From Bacteroidales bacterium UBA1205 (GTDB taxonomy: Bacteria; Bacteroidota; Bacteroidia; Bacteroidales; WCHB1-69), in the NCBI GenBank assembly GCA_002309615.1, contig DBXT01000062.1:1-38443 (forward strand): a DNA stretch of 38,443 nucleotides, read 5' to 3'. Below the pieces are notes generated by a model. That model was not told the DNA's origin. It saw only the letters and a program-made list of their open reading frames with translations, and did no database searches. Made by a program: the position numbers and the translations under genes. Positions 27,153-34,972 of this stretch are shown in pieces. Numbering within the stretch: the first letter of the stretch is position 1; each line of letters begins with the position of its first letter.

Positions 27153-28226
27153 CTATTTTATTAACAAACCCGAAATACCTATCAAAAATGCAATCAATAT
27201 TTTGATTGATTTCATCCATAAAAAATCTTTAGGACGCTCTGCCAACAAGGGCAAACCTCCATGTCCTTCCTGTACAAAGGCATTAGCCATTAATGTTGTA
27301 AAAGGAACAATTCCGTTGATAAACATAAATATCACTATCACATGCGGTCCCGATTCGGGAATACATCCTATCAATACAGCCAATAAGAGCATAATATAAG
27401 GTCCGTAGGGATTCAACAACAAGGTTTCCCAACTTACATAATGTTGCATTACTGACAATAATATCAACACTATCCATATCCAACCGAATATTTTCAGAAA
27501 ATGTTTTTTGATAACATGATTAACCACATGTTCTTGTATAAAATGCTCATTCACCACGCATAACAAAACTATGGTAATAGCGGTAAGCACTATAAAAATG
27601 ATATTCTCGTTAAATTCTGCATGAGCATGCTCCATATTCATTCCCATGGAAAAAGCATCGCTCACCACATGTTCGTGCCCCATTATACCGAACAAGATGC
27701 TGCCTCCGAACAAAAAAGCTATCCCTACCAGCAACCATCTGTACCACTTTTTTTCCGTACGGGCATCATGACTTCCTTCTGCATTATCTTCTGCATGCAA
27801 TTGCAAATGATAGTCTTCTGCATGCAATTGATATTGTTTTCGGTAACATATATCCGTTATATATCCGGCAATTACTGCCAGAACAATAAAAAGCAAAGAC
27901 AAAAACAAGGTTTGTTCCGGTATCAGAGAGAACATCAAAAACGCTTCATCGCCGAAAGTGGCAATGCTTGCTGCCAGCAATGCCCCGAATGTCACCAAAC
28001 GATGTGTATATAACGACACTACGGCAAACATCCCCACACAACCGGGTATCCATCCTAAAAATGCGGCCAATAATATCTGCAGCCAATGTTTTTGTTTTAC
28101 CAATAATATCCATTCCCCGCTTGTTTTAACGTTCACATATTCTATCAATATCATCAGCATTATTACTATTATAGTTATTAACACTGACTGTGAACACAAA
28201 CCGCCTATTTCTTGTAAAAAACTCAT
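27153..28226 (-). CDS. Putative manganese/heavy-metal transporter (10-TM, ArsP_2/DUF2899-like)
   Basis: A 357-residue protein with two sets of membrane helices and duplicated signatures: ILLAAFLGWIPGCVGMF in the N-half and LLAVLIGCIPESGPHV in the C-half, as expected for an inverted-repeat permease. The loop between them (about 135-165) is rich in His, Asp and Glu, and carries a 9-residue duplication (QLHAEDYHL then QLHAEDNAE) encoded by a 27-bp tandem repeat. A second His-rich stretch, MNMEHAHAEFNE, follows. This fits metal binding before export, with manganese as the usual assignment for the family. It starts 8 bp after recR. Confidence 0.75.
   Translation of the reverse strand: MSFLQEIGGLCSQSVLITIIVIMLMILIEYVNVKTSGEWILLVKQKHWLQILLAAFLGWIPGCVGMFAVVSLYTHRLVTFGALLAASIATFGDEAFLMFSLIPEQTLFLSLLFIVLAVIAGYITDICYRKQYQLHAEDYHLQLHAEDNAEGSHDARTEKKWYRWLLVGIAFLFGGSILFGIMGHEHVVSDAFSMGMNMEHAHAEFNENIIFIVLTAITIVLLCVVNEHFIQEHVVNHVIKKHFLKIFGWIWIVLILLSVMQHYVSWETLLLNPYGPYIMLLLAVLIGCIPESGPHVIVIFMFINGIVPFTTLMANAFVQEGHGGLPLLAERPKDFLWMKSIKILIAFLIGISGLLIK
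27787..27830 (-). repeat. 27-bp-period tandem repeat in the His-rich loop
   Basis: The 17-bp core TCTTCTGCATGCAATTG occurs at 27787-27803 and again at 27814-27830. The period of 27 bp (9 codons) keeps the frame and encodes two QLHAED units of the transporter loop. Confidence 0.85.
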
Positions 28227-28234
28227 ATTCAGTA

Positions 28235-28855
28235 CTAAAAAGCAGTTTCAAACTCCACTCTATGCACTATAGAACGGGCCAAGGTGATTTCGTCTATGTT
28301 TTCCAAATCGTTGCCTACCGAAACGCCTCTTGCAATAGAGGTGATGATAAGTTGAGGATAACGCGTTTTCAAATGTTTGCTTATATAATAGGCGGTGGTA
28401 TCGCCTTCGGTGGTGGCGGGCAAGGCAAATATTATTTCTTTGATGTCGTTACTTTCCACCCTGTGAAACAATGCTTGTATATTCAAATCATTCACCCCTA
28501 TTCCGTCCATTGGGGATATCACGCCTCCGAGCACATGATACACACCTTTGTATGCGGACGTATTTTCTATGGCTATCACGTCTCTGACATCCTGCACAAC
28601 GCATATTTGTCGTTTATCTCGCCGGATATCGGCACATATATCACATATTTCCGTATCGGCAATATTAAAACATTCTTTGCAAAAAAACACTTTGTTTTTC
28701 AATGTTTCTATCGATTCGGTAAACACATGGACTTCTTCGGCAGAAAGCCGCAATAAATACAAGGCTAAACGCACGGCGGTTTTTTTACCCACACCGGGCA
28801 ACTTTGATATTTGATTTATTGCATTTTCCAATATTTTTGACGAGTATTCCTGCAT
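28235..28855 (-). CDS. recR: Recombination protein RecR
   Basis: A 206-residue protein. The helix-hairpin-helix motif is near 15-40 (LPGVGKKTAVRLAL), the four-Cys zinc finger is CKECFNIADTEICDIC, and the Toprim domain follows (VVQDVRDVIAIE, then LGGVISP). It acts with RecF and RecO at gapped DNA. The promoter has TACCTTTG at 28861-28868 and TTTG 21 bp upstream of it, with only 5 bp between the -7 box and the ATG, so the mRNA is nearly leaderless. Four tightly spaced genes follow on the same strand. Confidence 0.95.
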   Translation of the reverse strand: MQEYSSKILENAINQISKLPGVGKKTAVRLALYLLRLSAEEVHVFTESIETLKNKVFFCKECFNIADTEICDICADIRRDKRQICVVQDVRDVIAIENTSAYKGVYHVLGGVISPMDGIGVNDLNIQALFHRVESNDIKEIIFALPATTEGDTTAYYISKHLKTRYPQLIITSIARGVSVGNDLENIDEITLARSIVHRVEFETAF

Positions 28856-28860
28856 GTGTG

Positions 28861-28893
28861 CAAAGGTAACATTTTTTATATTATCCCGACAAA
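28861..28893 (-). promoter_or_regulatory. Consensus promoter of the recR-led operon
   Basis: On the minus strand TTTG (28890-28893), a 21-bp spacer and TACCTTTG (28861-28868) match the Bacteroidota consensus. It ends 5 bp before the recR start codon. Confidence 0.7.
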
Positions 28894-28932
28894 GGATTAC
28901 AATAAAAGAGATTTATTTCCGTTGAAGAGATT

Positions 28933-29478
28933 ATGAAAGTATTGTGGCAACTGTTTTCAAGTTTTTTCCGCATAGGCTGTTTTACCATAGGTGGCGGTTA
29001 TGCCATGCTGCCGCTTATGCAAAAAGAAATAGTGGACAACAGAGGCTGGATCAAGGAGCAGGATTTTGTGGATATGTTAGCCGTCACCCAATCTGTGCCC
29101 GGAGTAATAGCCGTTAATTCCGCCATTTATATAGGCTATAAAATTAAAGGTTTTAAAGGCTCTTTGGCTGCCGCTATGGCTTGTATTTTGCCATCATTCA
29201 TTATCATATTGCTGATAGCCTGCTTGTTTCACCAATTCAACGACAATCCGTACGTTATAAAAATATTTGCCGGCATACGCCCAGCAGTGGTGGCTCTTAT
29301 AGCCTCCTCGGTATGGACTATTGCCCGAAAAATGCCTTTTTCTTATGCGGCTCTTATTATCACCATAGCAAGCACCTTGTTAATATGGCTATGTAAAATA
29401 TCGCCCGTATACATCCTTATTGCAGCGGCAGCATGGGGAATAGTTTATTCAAGATTTATCCACACAAACAACCATTGA
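28933..29478 (+). CDS. Chromate transporter-like protein, half 1
   Basis: A 181-residue short-chain CHR protein. The family motif FTIGGGYAMLPLMQKEIV (about 18-35) and then AVTQSVPGVIAVNSA are followed by several TM helices. Half-size CHR proteins work as heteromeric pairs with a second half encoded next to them, and this one is followed after 2 bp by the other half. Chromate or sulfate export is the family annotation; the real substrate here is unknown. It diverges from recR with 77 bp between the start codons. Confidence 0.88.
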   Translation: MKVLWQLFSSFFRIGCFTIGGGYAMLPLMQKEIVDNRGWIKEQDFVDMLAVTQSVPGVIAVNSAIYIGYKIKGFKGSLAAAMACILPSFIIILLIACLFHQFNDNPYVIKIFAGIRPAVVALIASSVWTIARKMPFSYAALIITIASTLLIWLCKISPVYILIAAAAWGIVYSRFIHTNNH

Positions 29479-29480
29479 TC

Positions 29481-30017
29481 ATGCTGAGCGTATATTTTAC
29501 CTTGTTCATCACCTTTTTCAAAATCGGCTTGTTTGCCTTCGGTGGCGGCTATGCTGTGATATCGCTCATTCAACACGATATTGTTGACATGCACCCCGAA
29601 TGGGATATATCCTTGCAAGAATTTGCCAATATTGTGGCCATTTCACAAAGCACACCGGGGCCTATCGGCATCAATGCCGCTACCTACGTAGGTTTTAGTG
29701 CTACGCAATCGTGGATAGGGGCAGCTATCGCCACCTCGGCATTAGTGTTGCCGTCATTTATTATCATGACGGCCATTTGCATATTCTTAAAAAAACTCTC
29801 CGGCAATCTATGGTTGCAACAAGCTCTTGCAGGACTCCGCCCCGCCACCATCGGTTTGATAGCCTCTGCCGCCCTCATGCTGTGCAACAAAGAAATATTC
29901 ATAGATTACAAAAGTTATGCAATTTTTGCCGTTGCACTCCCCCTTTCGTTATACAAAAAAATACATCCTATGTGGATTATTATAGCTGCCGGCATAGCCG
30001 GGCTTATTCTTTACTAA
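29481..30017 (+). CDS. Chromate transporter-like protein, half 2
   Basis: A 178-residue partner of the previous gene. It carries the equivalent motifs FAFGGGYAVISLIQHDIV and SQSTPGPIGINAATYVG, with four to five further helices. The ATG at 29481 is 2 bp after the upstream TGA; the earlier ATG at 29433 lies inside half 1. The two halves have swapped membrane topology in related systems and probably form one transporter. Confidence 0.88.
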   Translation: MLSVYFTLFITFFKIGLFAFGGGYAVISLIQHDIVDMHPEWDISLQEFANIVAISQSTPGPIGINAATYVGFSATQSWIGAAIATSALVLPSFIIMTAICIFLKKLSGNLWLQQALAGLRPATIGLIASAALMLCNKEIFIDYKSYAIFAVALPLSLYKKIHPMWIIIAAGIAGLILY

Positions 30018-30078
30018 ACTAATATGACTAATAATCAGTAAATTACAAAAAAAACAAAAAAAAATTCCTATTTTTTTC

Positions 30079-30107
30079 TTGTAATAAGCATTTTTTAAGT
30101 ATTTTTG
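30079..30107 (+). promoter_or_regulatory. Promoter for the two-gene envelope pair
   Basis: TATTTTTG (30100-30107) fits TAnnTTTG, and a TTG at 30079-30081 lies 18 bp upstream. The ATG is 22 bp downstream at 30130. Confidence 0.5.
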
Positions 30108-30129
30108 CAAAAAATAAAATTATTTACAC

Positions 30130-30861
30130 ATGAATACAAAACACCGCTATCGTTTACTATCTTTAGCAACATTACTTATTTTTTTAGGGTGGAATGGTGC
30201 TGCACAGGCACAAAACGACACCATAGTAAAAGCACAAAAAATCATGTACGACTCACAGGTAGCCGTAGCTGATAACACCCAAGAATCCGACTATGAATCC
30301 TCCGCTAAGAAAAAACATTGTATCCCTGAAAGACGCCATCAGGTTTCCATAGGATACGGCATATTGTCAGCAAATCAAGTCGGCTCCATTTTACCTATGT
30401 TTTTTTGCATGCACCATTCAAACAATCCTATTTACAGGCAGCGTTATACCTATGGGGCTATACAAATAGGATATGACTTTAGAATTACCAAAGTGGTAGG
30501 AGTAGGCATACAATATGTATGTGAACCCACTATCTCAAAATTATACAATAACCAAGAGCTGGCATGCAAATTCAATTTAACCACACACACACTGTTGCCT
30601 ACGCTTAAAATCAATTGGCTCAACAAAAGAGTGGTTACCATGTATTCCAAAGTAGGTTTTGGTGTTACTTTCAGCCAGTCGGGAATAAAGAATTATCAAC
30701 CTGACCAAATTGAAATCTTCCCCGAACAGCAACGGGTATTCTTCGCATATCAATTCACCCTTGTCGGCATCGAATTGGGCAACACTCAACATGCCGGCTT
30801 TTTACAGTTAGGTGCAGGCATGGAAGGTTGGTTCTGTGCCGGTTTTAGAACAAGATTTTAA
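30130..30861 (+). CDS. Hypothetical outer-membrane barrel-like protein
   Basis: A 243-residue protein with a signal peptide (residues 1-27, ending AAQA before Q). The mature part contains many short alternating hydrophobic/aromatic segments (IQIGYDFRI, VVGVGIQYV, SKVGFGVTF, YQFTLVGIEL). It ends with GWFCAGFRTRF, whose terminal Phe is the usual signal for BAM-assembled barrels. I do not recognise the family, and the ligand is unknown. It lies 23 bp before a lipoprotein gene and has a -7 box 22 bp upstream, so the two may form one unit. Confidence 0.7.
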   Translation: MNTKHRYRLLSLATLLIFLGWNGAAQAQNDTIVKAQKIMYDSQVAVADNTQESDYESSAKKKHCIPERRHQVSIGYGILSANQVGSILPMFFCMHHSNNPIYRQRYTYGAIQIGYDFRITKVVGVGIQYVCEPTISKLYNNQELACKFNLTTHTLLPTLKINWLNKRVVTMYSKVGFGVTFSQSGIKNYQPDQIEIFPEQQRVFFAYQFTLVGIELGNTQHAGFLQLGAGMEGWFCAGFRTRF

Positions 30862-30884
30862 ATGAAAATAAAAAAATATTCACC

Positions 30885-31406
30885 ATGAAAAAAATAATAT
30901 CATTATCGGTTATTTTATTATTGATGTGTACATCCTGCTTCTATTATTGGGACAATAGAGAGCCGACTGTAATACTCAAACTATCCGAAGAAGATATGGC
31001 GGTAATTCCCTATCAACAAGGACAACAATTCAACATGATAAATCAAAACAACGATACCTTGTTATGGATTGTCACCAACGACACCATCTATAGTAAACAA
31101 GGTTATAGGTATAAACGTCATGTTGAAATGAACACCATAGACAACAATTATACTATTGCCATGGAATTAAGCGCCAACAAACAATTATCCCTCCAATACA
31201 GTCGGGTGGATTCACAAAGAATTTATTATCAATATTATTTGGATTTCAACAATTTATCTCCCCGCACATTGGTACTTGATAACGATACCTTGTACAATGT
31301 GTATATATATCCGCAAAATCATTATGATTTTGCAATATATTATTCTTTTGACAAAGGAATCATCCGCTTACAAAACGACACCAATTACTTGCAATTAATA
31401 AAATAA
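30885..31406 (+). CDS. Hypothetical lipoprotein
   Basis: A 173-residue protein with a clear lipoprotein signal ending CTSC (Cys18). The mature part is rich in Tyr, Asn and Asp and contains repeated NDT/DNDT turns (NNDTLLW, TNDTIYS, DNDTLYN, QNDTNYL) at spacings that suggest a beta-strand repeat. No catalytic motif is visible and I do not recognise the family. It follows the barrel-like protein after 23 bp and probably shares its transcript. It ends 21 bp before the convergent ABC gene. Confidence 0.7.
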   Translation: MKKIISLSVILLLMCTSCFYYWDNREPTVILKLSEEDMAVIPYQQGQQFNMINQNNDTLLWIVTNDTIYSKQGYRYKRHVEMNTIDNNYTIAMELSANKQLSLQYSRVDSQRIYYQYYLDFNNLSPRTLVLDNDTLYNVYIYPQNHYDFAIYYSFDKGIIRLQNDTNYLQLIK

Positions 31407-31427
31407 TTTCAAGCGTAGTTTCAATAC

Positions 31428-33167
31428 CTAACTCATATGCACGTCTATTTGAGGAATAGCTGCTATGAGTTTTTTTGTATATTCACATTGCGGATGAGCA
31501 TAGAGTTCATCGGCGGTATTCAATTCCTGTATTTCCCCTTTGTTCATCACCATCACTCTGTGCGACATAAATTTCACCACAGAAAGGTCGTGAGAAATAA
31601 ATATATAGGTCAATTGATATTCTTCTTTCAGTTGGTTGAGTAGATTCAGCACTTGTGCTTGCACCGATACATCCAATGCCGATACCGATTCATCACATAT
31701 CAACAATTTGGGCTGCAATGCCAAAGCTCGTGCGATGCACACCCGCTGTCGCTGTCCTCCGGAAAACTCGTGTGGGTAGGCATTAAAATGTTTTGCCTCC
31801 ATATTCACCTTTTCCAACAACTCCATCACCATTTCCCGTCGTTGGGAGTCGTTGTCGCCGATATGATGCAGTTTCATCGGTTCCATAATAGCATTGCCTA
31901 TGGTATAACGGGGATTCAGAGAAGAATACGGATCCTGAAACACCACTTGTATTTCTTTGCGCAATTGACGCATTTTTGATACGCTGCACTTGCATAAATC
32001 CATATTATTATACTCTATGCTGCCACTTGTAGGCTCTGTCAATCTTAACAGCAAGCGACCCAAAGTGGTTTTACCGCAGCCCGATTCCCCTACCAAACCC
32101 AATGTTTCTCCGGGATATACATCAAAATTCACATTGTTGACGGCATAAAAATATTGCGTTGGGGCAAACAGGTGTTTTTTCACCACATAGCGTTTGGACA
32201 ACGAGCGCACCTTCATCATAGGTGCTTGCTGCAGCAACAATTGGGTTTGTTTCATATAGTCACCGGCATTCACCGGTTCCTCCTGAAACGGGGTGCCGGA
32301 TTGGCTTTCCTGCAAAAAATCGCTAATAGTGGGCAGATTTTTCATACGTTTGTCCGTAGGCACCCTGCAAGCGAGCAAACCTTTGGTATAAGCATGTTGC
32401 GGTGATAAGAATATATTTTTCAACGGGCCTTCTTCCACTTTATGGCCTTTATACATTACCAGCACATGATGCGATATTTGTGCCACCACGCCCAAATCAT
32501 GCGTGATAAACACTATGCTCATGCCATGCTTTTGCTGCAACGAGCGCATCAACTCCAATATATTTTTTTGCACCGTAACATCCAGCGCCGTGGTAGGCTC
32601 ATCGGCTATAAGTATATCCGGATTACAAGCCATGGCCATGGCTATCATCACCCTTTGTTTTTGTCCTCCTGAAATTTGATGCGGATAAGAACAAAATATT
32701 TTTTGAGGATAAGGCAAGAGCACTTCTTCAAAAAGTTCAAGTGTTCTTTTTTGTGCTTGCTTTTTATTCATTTTCAAATGCAGCCTGAGCGTTTCCACCA
32801 CTTGCATGCCACAAGTCATGGACGGATTGAGCGATGTCATGGGCTCCTGAAATATCATCGCAATGCGACTTCCCCTGTATTCCCGCATGCCGGAAGGGGA
32901 AACGGCAAGCAAATCCACAGGTTTGCCTTTATCATAAAAAATAACCGAACCGCTTAACTCAACATTTTTGGCATTCAACAAACGCATAATGCTTAACATG
33001 GACACCGATTTGCCGCTGCCCGATTCCCCTACCAAACCCATGGTAGTGCCTTTATACAAGGTAAAGGATAAATTCTCCACAGCACAAAACCGACTTGTTT
33101 TTTTGACAAAAACAACTGTCAAGTTTTTTACTTCCAATATAATACCTTCTTTTTGCGCCTGTTCCAT
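31428..33167 (-). CDS. Fused dipeptide/oligopeptide-type ABC ATPase (two NBDs)
   Basis: A 579-residue protein with two complete nucleotide-binding domains, like a DppD-DppF fusion (compare GsiA or YejF). Domain 1 has Walker A GESGSGKS, signature ISGGQKQR and Walker B ILIADEP. Domain 2 has GESGCGKT, SGGQRQR and LLICDES, where the second D-E residue pair is intact. Both have the oligopeptide-transporter C-terminal segment. It should power import or export of peptides or similar solutes, but no permease or binding protein is adjacent. The start at 33167 was chosen because a -7 box (33176-33183) lies immediately upstream, leaving an earlier in-frame ATG inside the promoter. Confidence 0.9.
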   Translation of the reverse strand: MEQAQKEGIILEVKNLTVVFVKKTSRFCAVENLSFTLYKGTTMGLVGESGSGKSVSMLSIMRLLNAKNVELSGSVIFYDKGKPVDLLAVSPSGMREYRGSRIAMIFQEPMTSLNPSMTCGMQVVETLRLHLKMNKKQAQKRTLELFEEVLLPYPQKIFCSYPHQISGGQKQRVMIAMAMACNPDILIADEPTTALDVTVQKNILELMRSLQQKHGMSIVFITHDLGVVAQISHHVLVMYKGHKVEEGPLKNIFLSPQHAYTKGLLACRVPTDKRMKNLPTISDFLQESQSGTPFQEEPVNAGDYMKQTQLLLQQAPMMKVRSLSKRYVVKKHLFAPTQYFYAVNNVNFDVYPGETLGLVGESGCGKTTLGRLLLRLTEPTSGSIEYNNMDLCKCSVSKMRQLRKEIQVVFQDPYSSLNPRYTIGNAIMEPMKLHHIGDNDSQRREMVMELLEKVNMEAKHFNAYPHEFSGGQRQRVCIARALALQPKLLICDESVSALDVSVQAQVLNLLNQLKEEYQLTYIFISHDLSVVKFMSHRVMVMNKGEIQELNTADELYAHPQCEYTKKLIAAIPQIDVHMS

Positions 33168-33175
33168 ACAAATTG

Positions 33176-33183
33176 CAAATGTA
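33176..33183 (-). promoter_or_regulatory. -7 box TACATTTG of the ABC ATPase gene
   Basis: Fits TAnnTTTG on the minus strand and lies 8 bp from the ATG at 33167. Transcription would start at or near the start codon. No good -33 TTTG was found. Confidence 0.45.
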
Positions 33184-33419
33184 CACAAAAAAAATCAATT
33201 AATCCCCTGCTCTTGCTTTAATGTTTCATATCAACCCTGTTTTGTTGGTATCGGGGCACTCCTGTTTTTGGCATCTTGCCCGAAACACTATTTTCAAACA
33301 AGAAAAACAGCATTATTTTTTTCTGTTAACAAACTTATATACAACAACATGATATATTATCAACAATTATCGTACAATTATTGGAGTATTTTCTTATCCT
33401 TTTTTTCAATTTTTTATTG

Positions 33420-33427
33420 TACATTTG
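33420..33427 (+). promoter_or_regulatory. -7 box TACATTTG of the sulfonolipid genes
   Basis: TACATTTG fits TAnnTTTG 49 bp before the ATG at 33477. A clear -33 element is not seen. Nothing else was recognised in the 33184-33419 gap. Confidence 0.45.
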
Positions 33428-33476
33428 CTCATTGGTTAATATTTTTTAATAGCAAATAATAAAATCTAACAAAACA

Positions 33477-34736
33477 ATGGTTGACATATTTGAAAGAATT
33501 AAAGGCACACCGGGTCCGCTCGGTCAATATCAAGAATTTGCAGACGGTTATTATATGTTTCCCCAATTGGTGGGAGAAATAGGTCCTCACATGCAATTCA
33601 TGGGTAAAGAAGTTTTATGTTGGAGTTTGAACAATTATTTAGGTCTGGCCAATGACCCCGAAGTCAGGAAAGCCGATGCTGAAGCTGCTGCCAAATACGG
33701 CATGGCTGCTCCTATGGGAGCCCGTATGATGTCGGGAGATACAAAATATCACAAAGAGTTAGAGCAAAAATTAGCGGATTTTGTCGGCAAAGAAGCCGGT
33801 TATTTGGTTAATTTCGGCTATCAGGCCATGGTATCCATATTGGATTGTCTTCTCACCCGCAGGGATGTTGTGGTTTACGATGCAGAATCCCATGCTTGTA
33901 TATATGATGGCGTACGTTTGCACATCGGTCGCCGTTTTTCATTCAAGCATAACGACATGAACGATTTACGCCAAGTGCTCCAACGGGCCACCAAATTCGC
34001 CGAAGAACAAGACGGCGGTGTATTGGTGGTTACAGAAGGTGTTTTCGGAATGTCCGGTGAATTGGGAAAATTGGATGAAATTGTCGCTTTGAAAAAAGAA
34101 TTCAAATTCCGTCTTATCATTGACGATGCCCACGGATTCGGCACAATGGGTAAACGCGGTAGCGGTACTGCCGAACACTTTAACGTGGAAGACGGCATTG
34201 ACATTCACTTTGCCACTTTTGCAAAAAGTATGGCCGGCATAGGTGCTTTTGTAGCTTCAGACCGCCGCATTGTGGACCATTTGCGCTTTAACATGCGTTC
34301 CCAAATATATGCAAAATCATTACCGATGCCTATGGTGATGGGTGCTTTAAAACGTTTGGAGATAATACAAACCCGTCCTGAAATAAGAGAAAAATTATGG
34401 ACTGTCACCCGTGCTTTGCAAAAGGGATTGCGTGACAACGGATTCAACATAGGCAAAACTGAAGCCAATGTTACCCCGGTATTTTTAAGCGGCACTGTGG
34501 CTCAAGCTACACATTTGGTAGTGGATTTGCGTGAAAATTACGGTATTTTCTGCTCTATGGTGCTCTATCCTGTTGTTCCAAAAGGAACCATTGAGTTAAG
34601 ATTAATCCCCACCGCCGTACACACTTTGGAAGATGTAGAACGCACGGTGAATGTATTCAAAGAAGTGAGAGAAAAATTAGACAAGGGCATTTATCCTCTT
34701 GATCAAATCAATAACAAACGTATTAGTTTTAAATAG
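33477..34736 (+). CDS. Alpha-oxoamine synthase; likely cysteate fatty acyltransferase (capnine synthesis)
   Basis: A 419-residue PLP enzyme of the KBL/BioF/serine palmitoyltransferase family. Seen in the sequence: SLNNYLGLA near residue 50, PMGARMMSGDTKYH, DDAHGFGTMG and the PLP lysine Lys250 in FAKSMAG. Known family chemistry is condensation of an amino acid with an acyl-thioester, with loss of CO2. The start FERIKGTPGPLGQY differs from Bacteroides Spt (which begins LLQEKLAKYDLPQ). Because the nearby gene at 34973 looks like cysteate synthase, I infer that the amino acid is cysteate and that the enzyme is the CFAT/SulA-type acyltransferase that makes 3-dehydrocapnine. Serine palmitoyltransferase or KBL activity remains possible. 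A 49-residue gene begins 9 bp after its stop. Confidence 0.8.
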   Translation: MVDIFERIKGTPGPLGQYQEFADGYYMFPQLVGEIGPHMQFMGKEVLCWSLNNYLGLANDPEVRKADAEAAAKYGMAAPMGARMMSGDTKYHKELEQKLADFVGKEAGYLVNFGYQAMVSILDCLLTRRDVVVYDAESHACIYDGVRLHIGRRFSFKHNDMNDLRQVLQRATKFAEEQDGGVLVVTEGVFGMSGELGKLDEIVALKKEFKFRLIIDDAHGFGTMGKRGSGTAEHFNVEDGIDIHFATFAKSMAGIGAFVASDRRIVDHLRFNMRSQIYAKSLPMPMVMGALKRLEIIQTRPEIREKLWTVTRALQKGLRDNGFNIGKTEANVTPVFLSGTVAQATHLVVDLRENYGIFCSMVLYPVVPKGTIELRLIPTAVHTLEDVERTVNVFKEVREKLDKGIYPLDQINNKRISFK

Positions 34737-34745
34737 CATTCATTC

Positions 34746-34895
34746 ATGTCGGAATCATCCCCATACCGATTGCGCTGCGTTGATTACGGTAAAAAAACAG
34801 GTGACTGCACCACATGGTTGGCCTACCATACATGTTGCCCCCAATGCAAAAAAGGTGTGAGTGAAAAAGGTTCCGATATTGTCAAAACAGACTGA
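34746..34895 (+). CDS. Small Cys-rich protein, 49 residues, unknown
   Basis: This short frame (MSESSPYRLRCVDYG, then WLAYHTCCPQCKKG) runs from ATG 34746 to TGA 34895 and starts 9 bp after the acyltransferase stop. Cys residues are at 11, 21, 30, 31 and 34, so CPQC may be half of a zinc-ribbon knuckle (CxxC) with Cys11 or Cys21 as another ligand. It has no signal peptide or membrane helix. The frame is not in an obvious shadow, and it ends just before a strong terminator (stem from 34900). The segment YRLRCVDYG resembles the N-terminal ribbon of some threonine-synthase-like enzymes. I do not recognise the family. Confidence 0.5.
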   Translation: MSESSPYRLRCVDYGKKTGDCTTWLAYHTCCPQCKKGVSEKGSDIVKTD

Positions 34896-34899
34896 CTGC

Positions 34900-34930
34900 G
34901 GGGATGTCGTGCCGACATCCCCTGTTTTAT
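34900..34930 (+). terminator. Intrinsic terminator after the acyltransferase/small-protein unit
   Basis: A perfect 10-bp stem (GGGGATGTCG/CGACATCCCC, loop TGC) at 34900-34922 is followed by TGTTTTAT. It lies 5 bp after the small gene stop and before the next promoter, so the cysteate-synthase-like gene may also be transcribed separately. Confidence 0.8.
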
Positions 34931-34939
34931 CTTTAACGT

Positions 34940-34947
34940 TATATTTG
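34940..34947 (+). promoter_or_regulatory. -7 box TATATTTG of the cysteate-synthase-like gene
   Basis: TATATTTG fits TAnnTTTG and lies 25 bp before ATG 34973. It is immediately after the terminator. Confidence 0.5.
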
Positions 34948-34972
34948 TATTTTATAATTAAAATATTGTCAT

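Noticed and set aside
33168..33188. Earlier ATG (33188) for the ABC ATPase
   Set aside because: It would place the start codon upstream of the probable transcription start, in the promoter.
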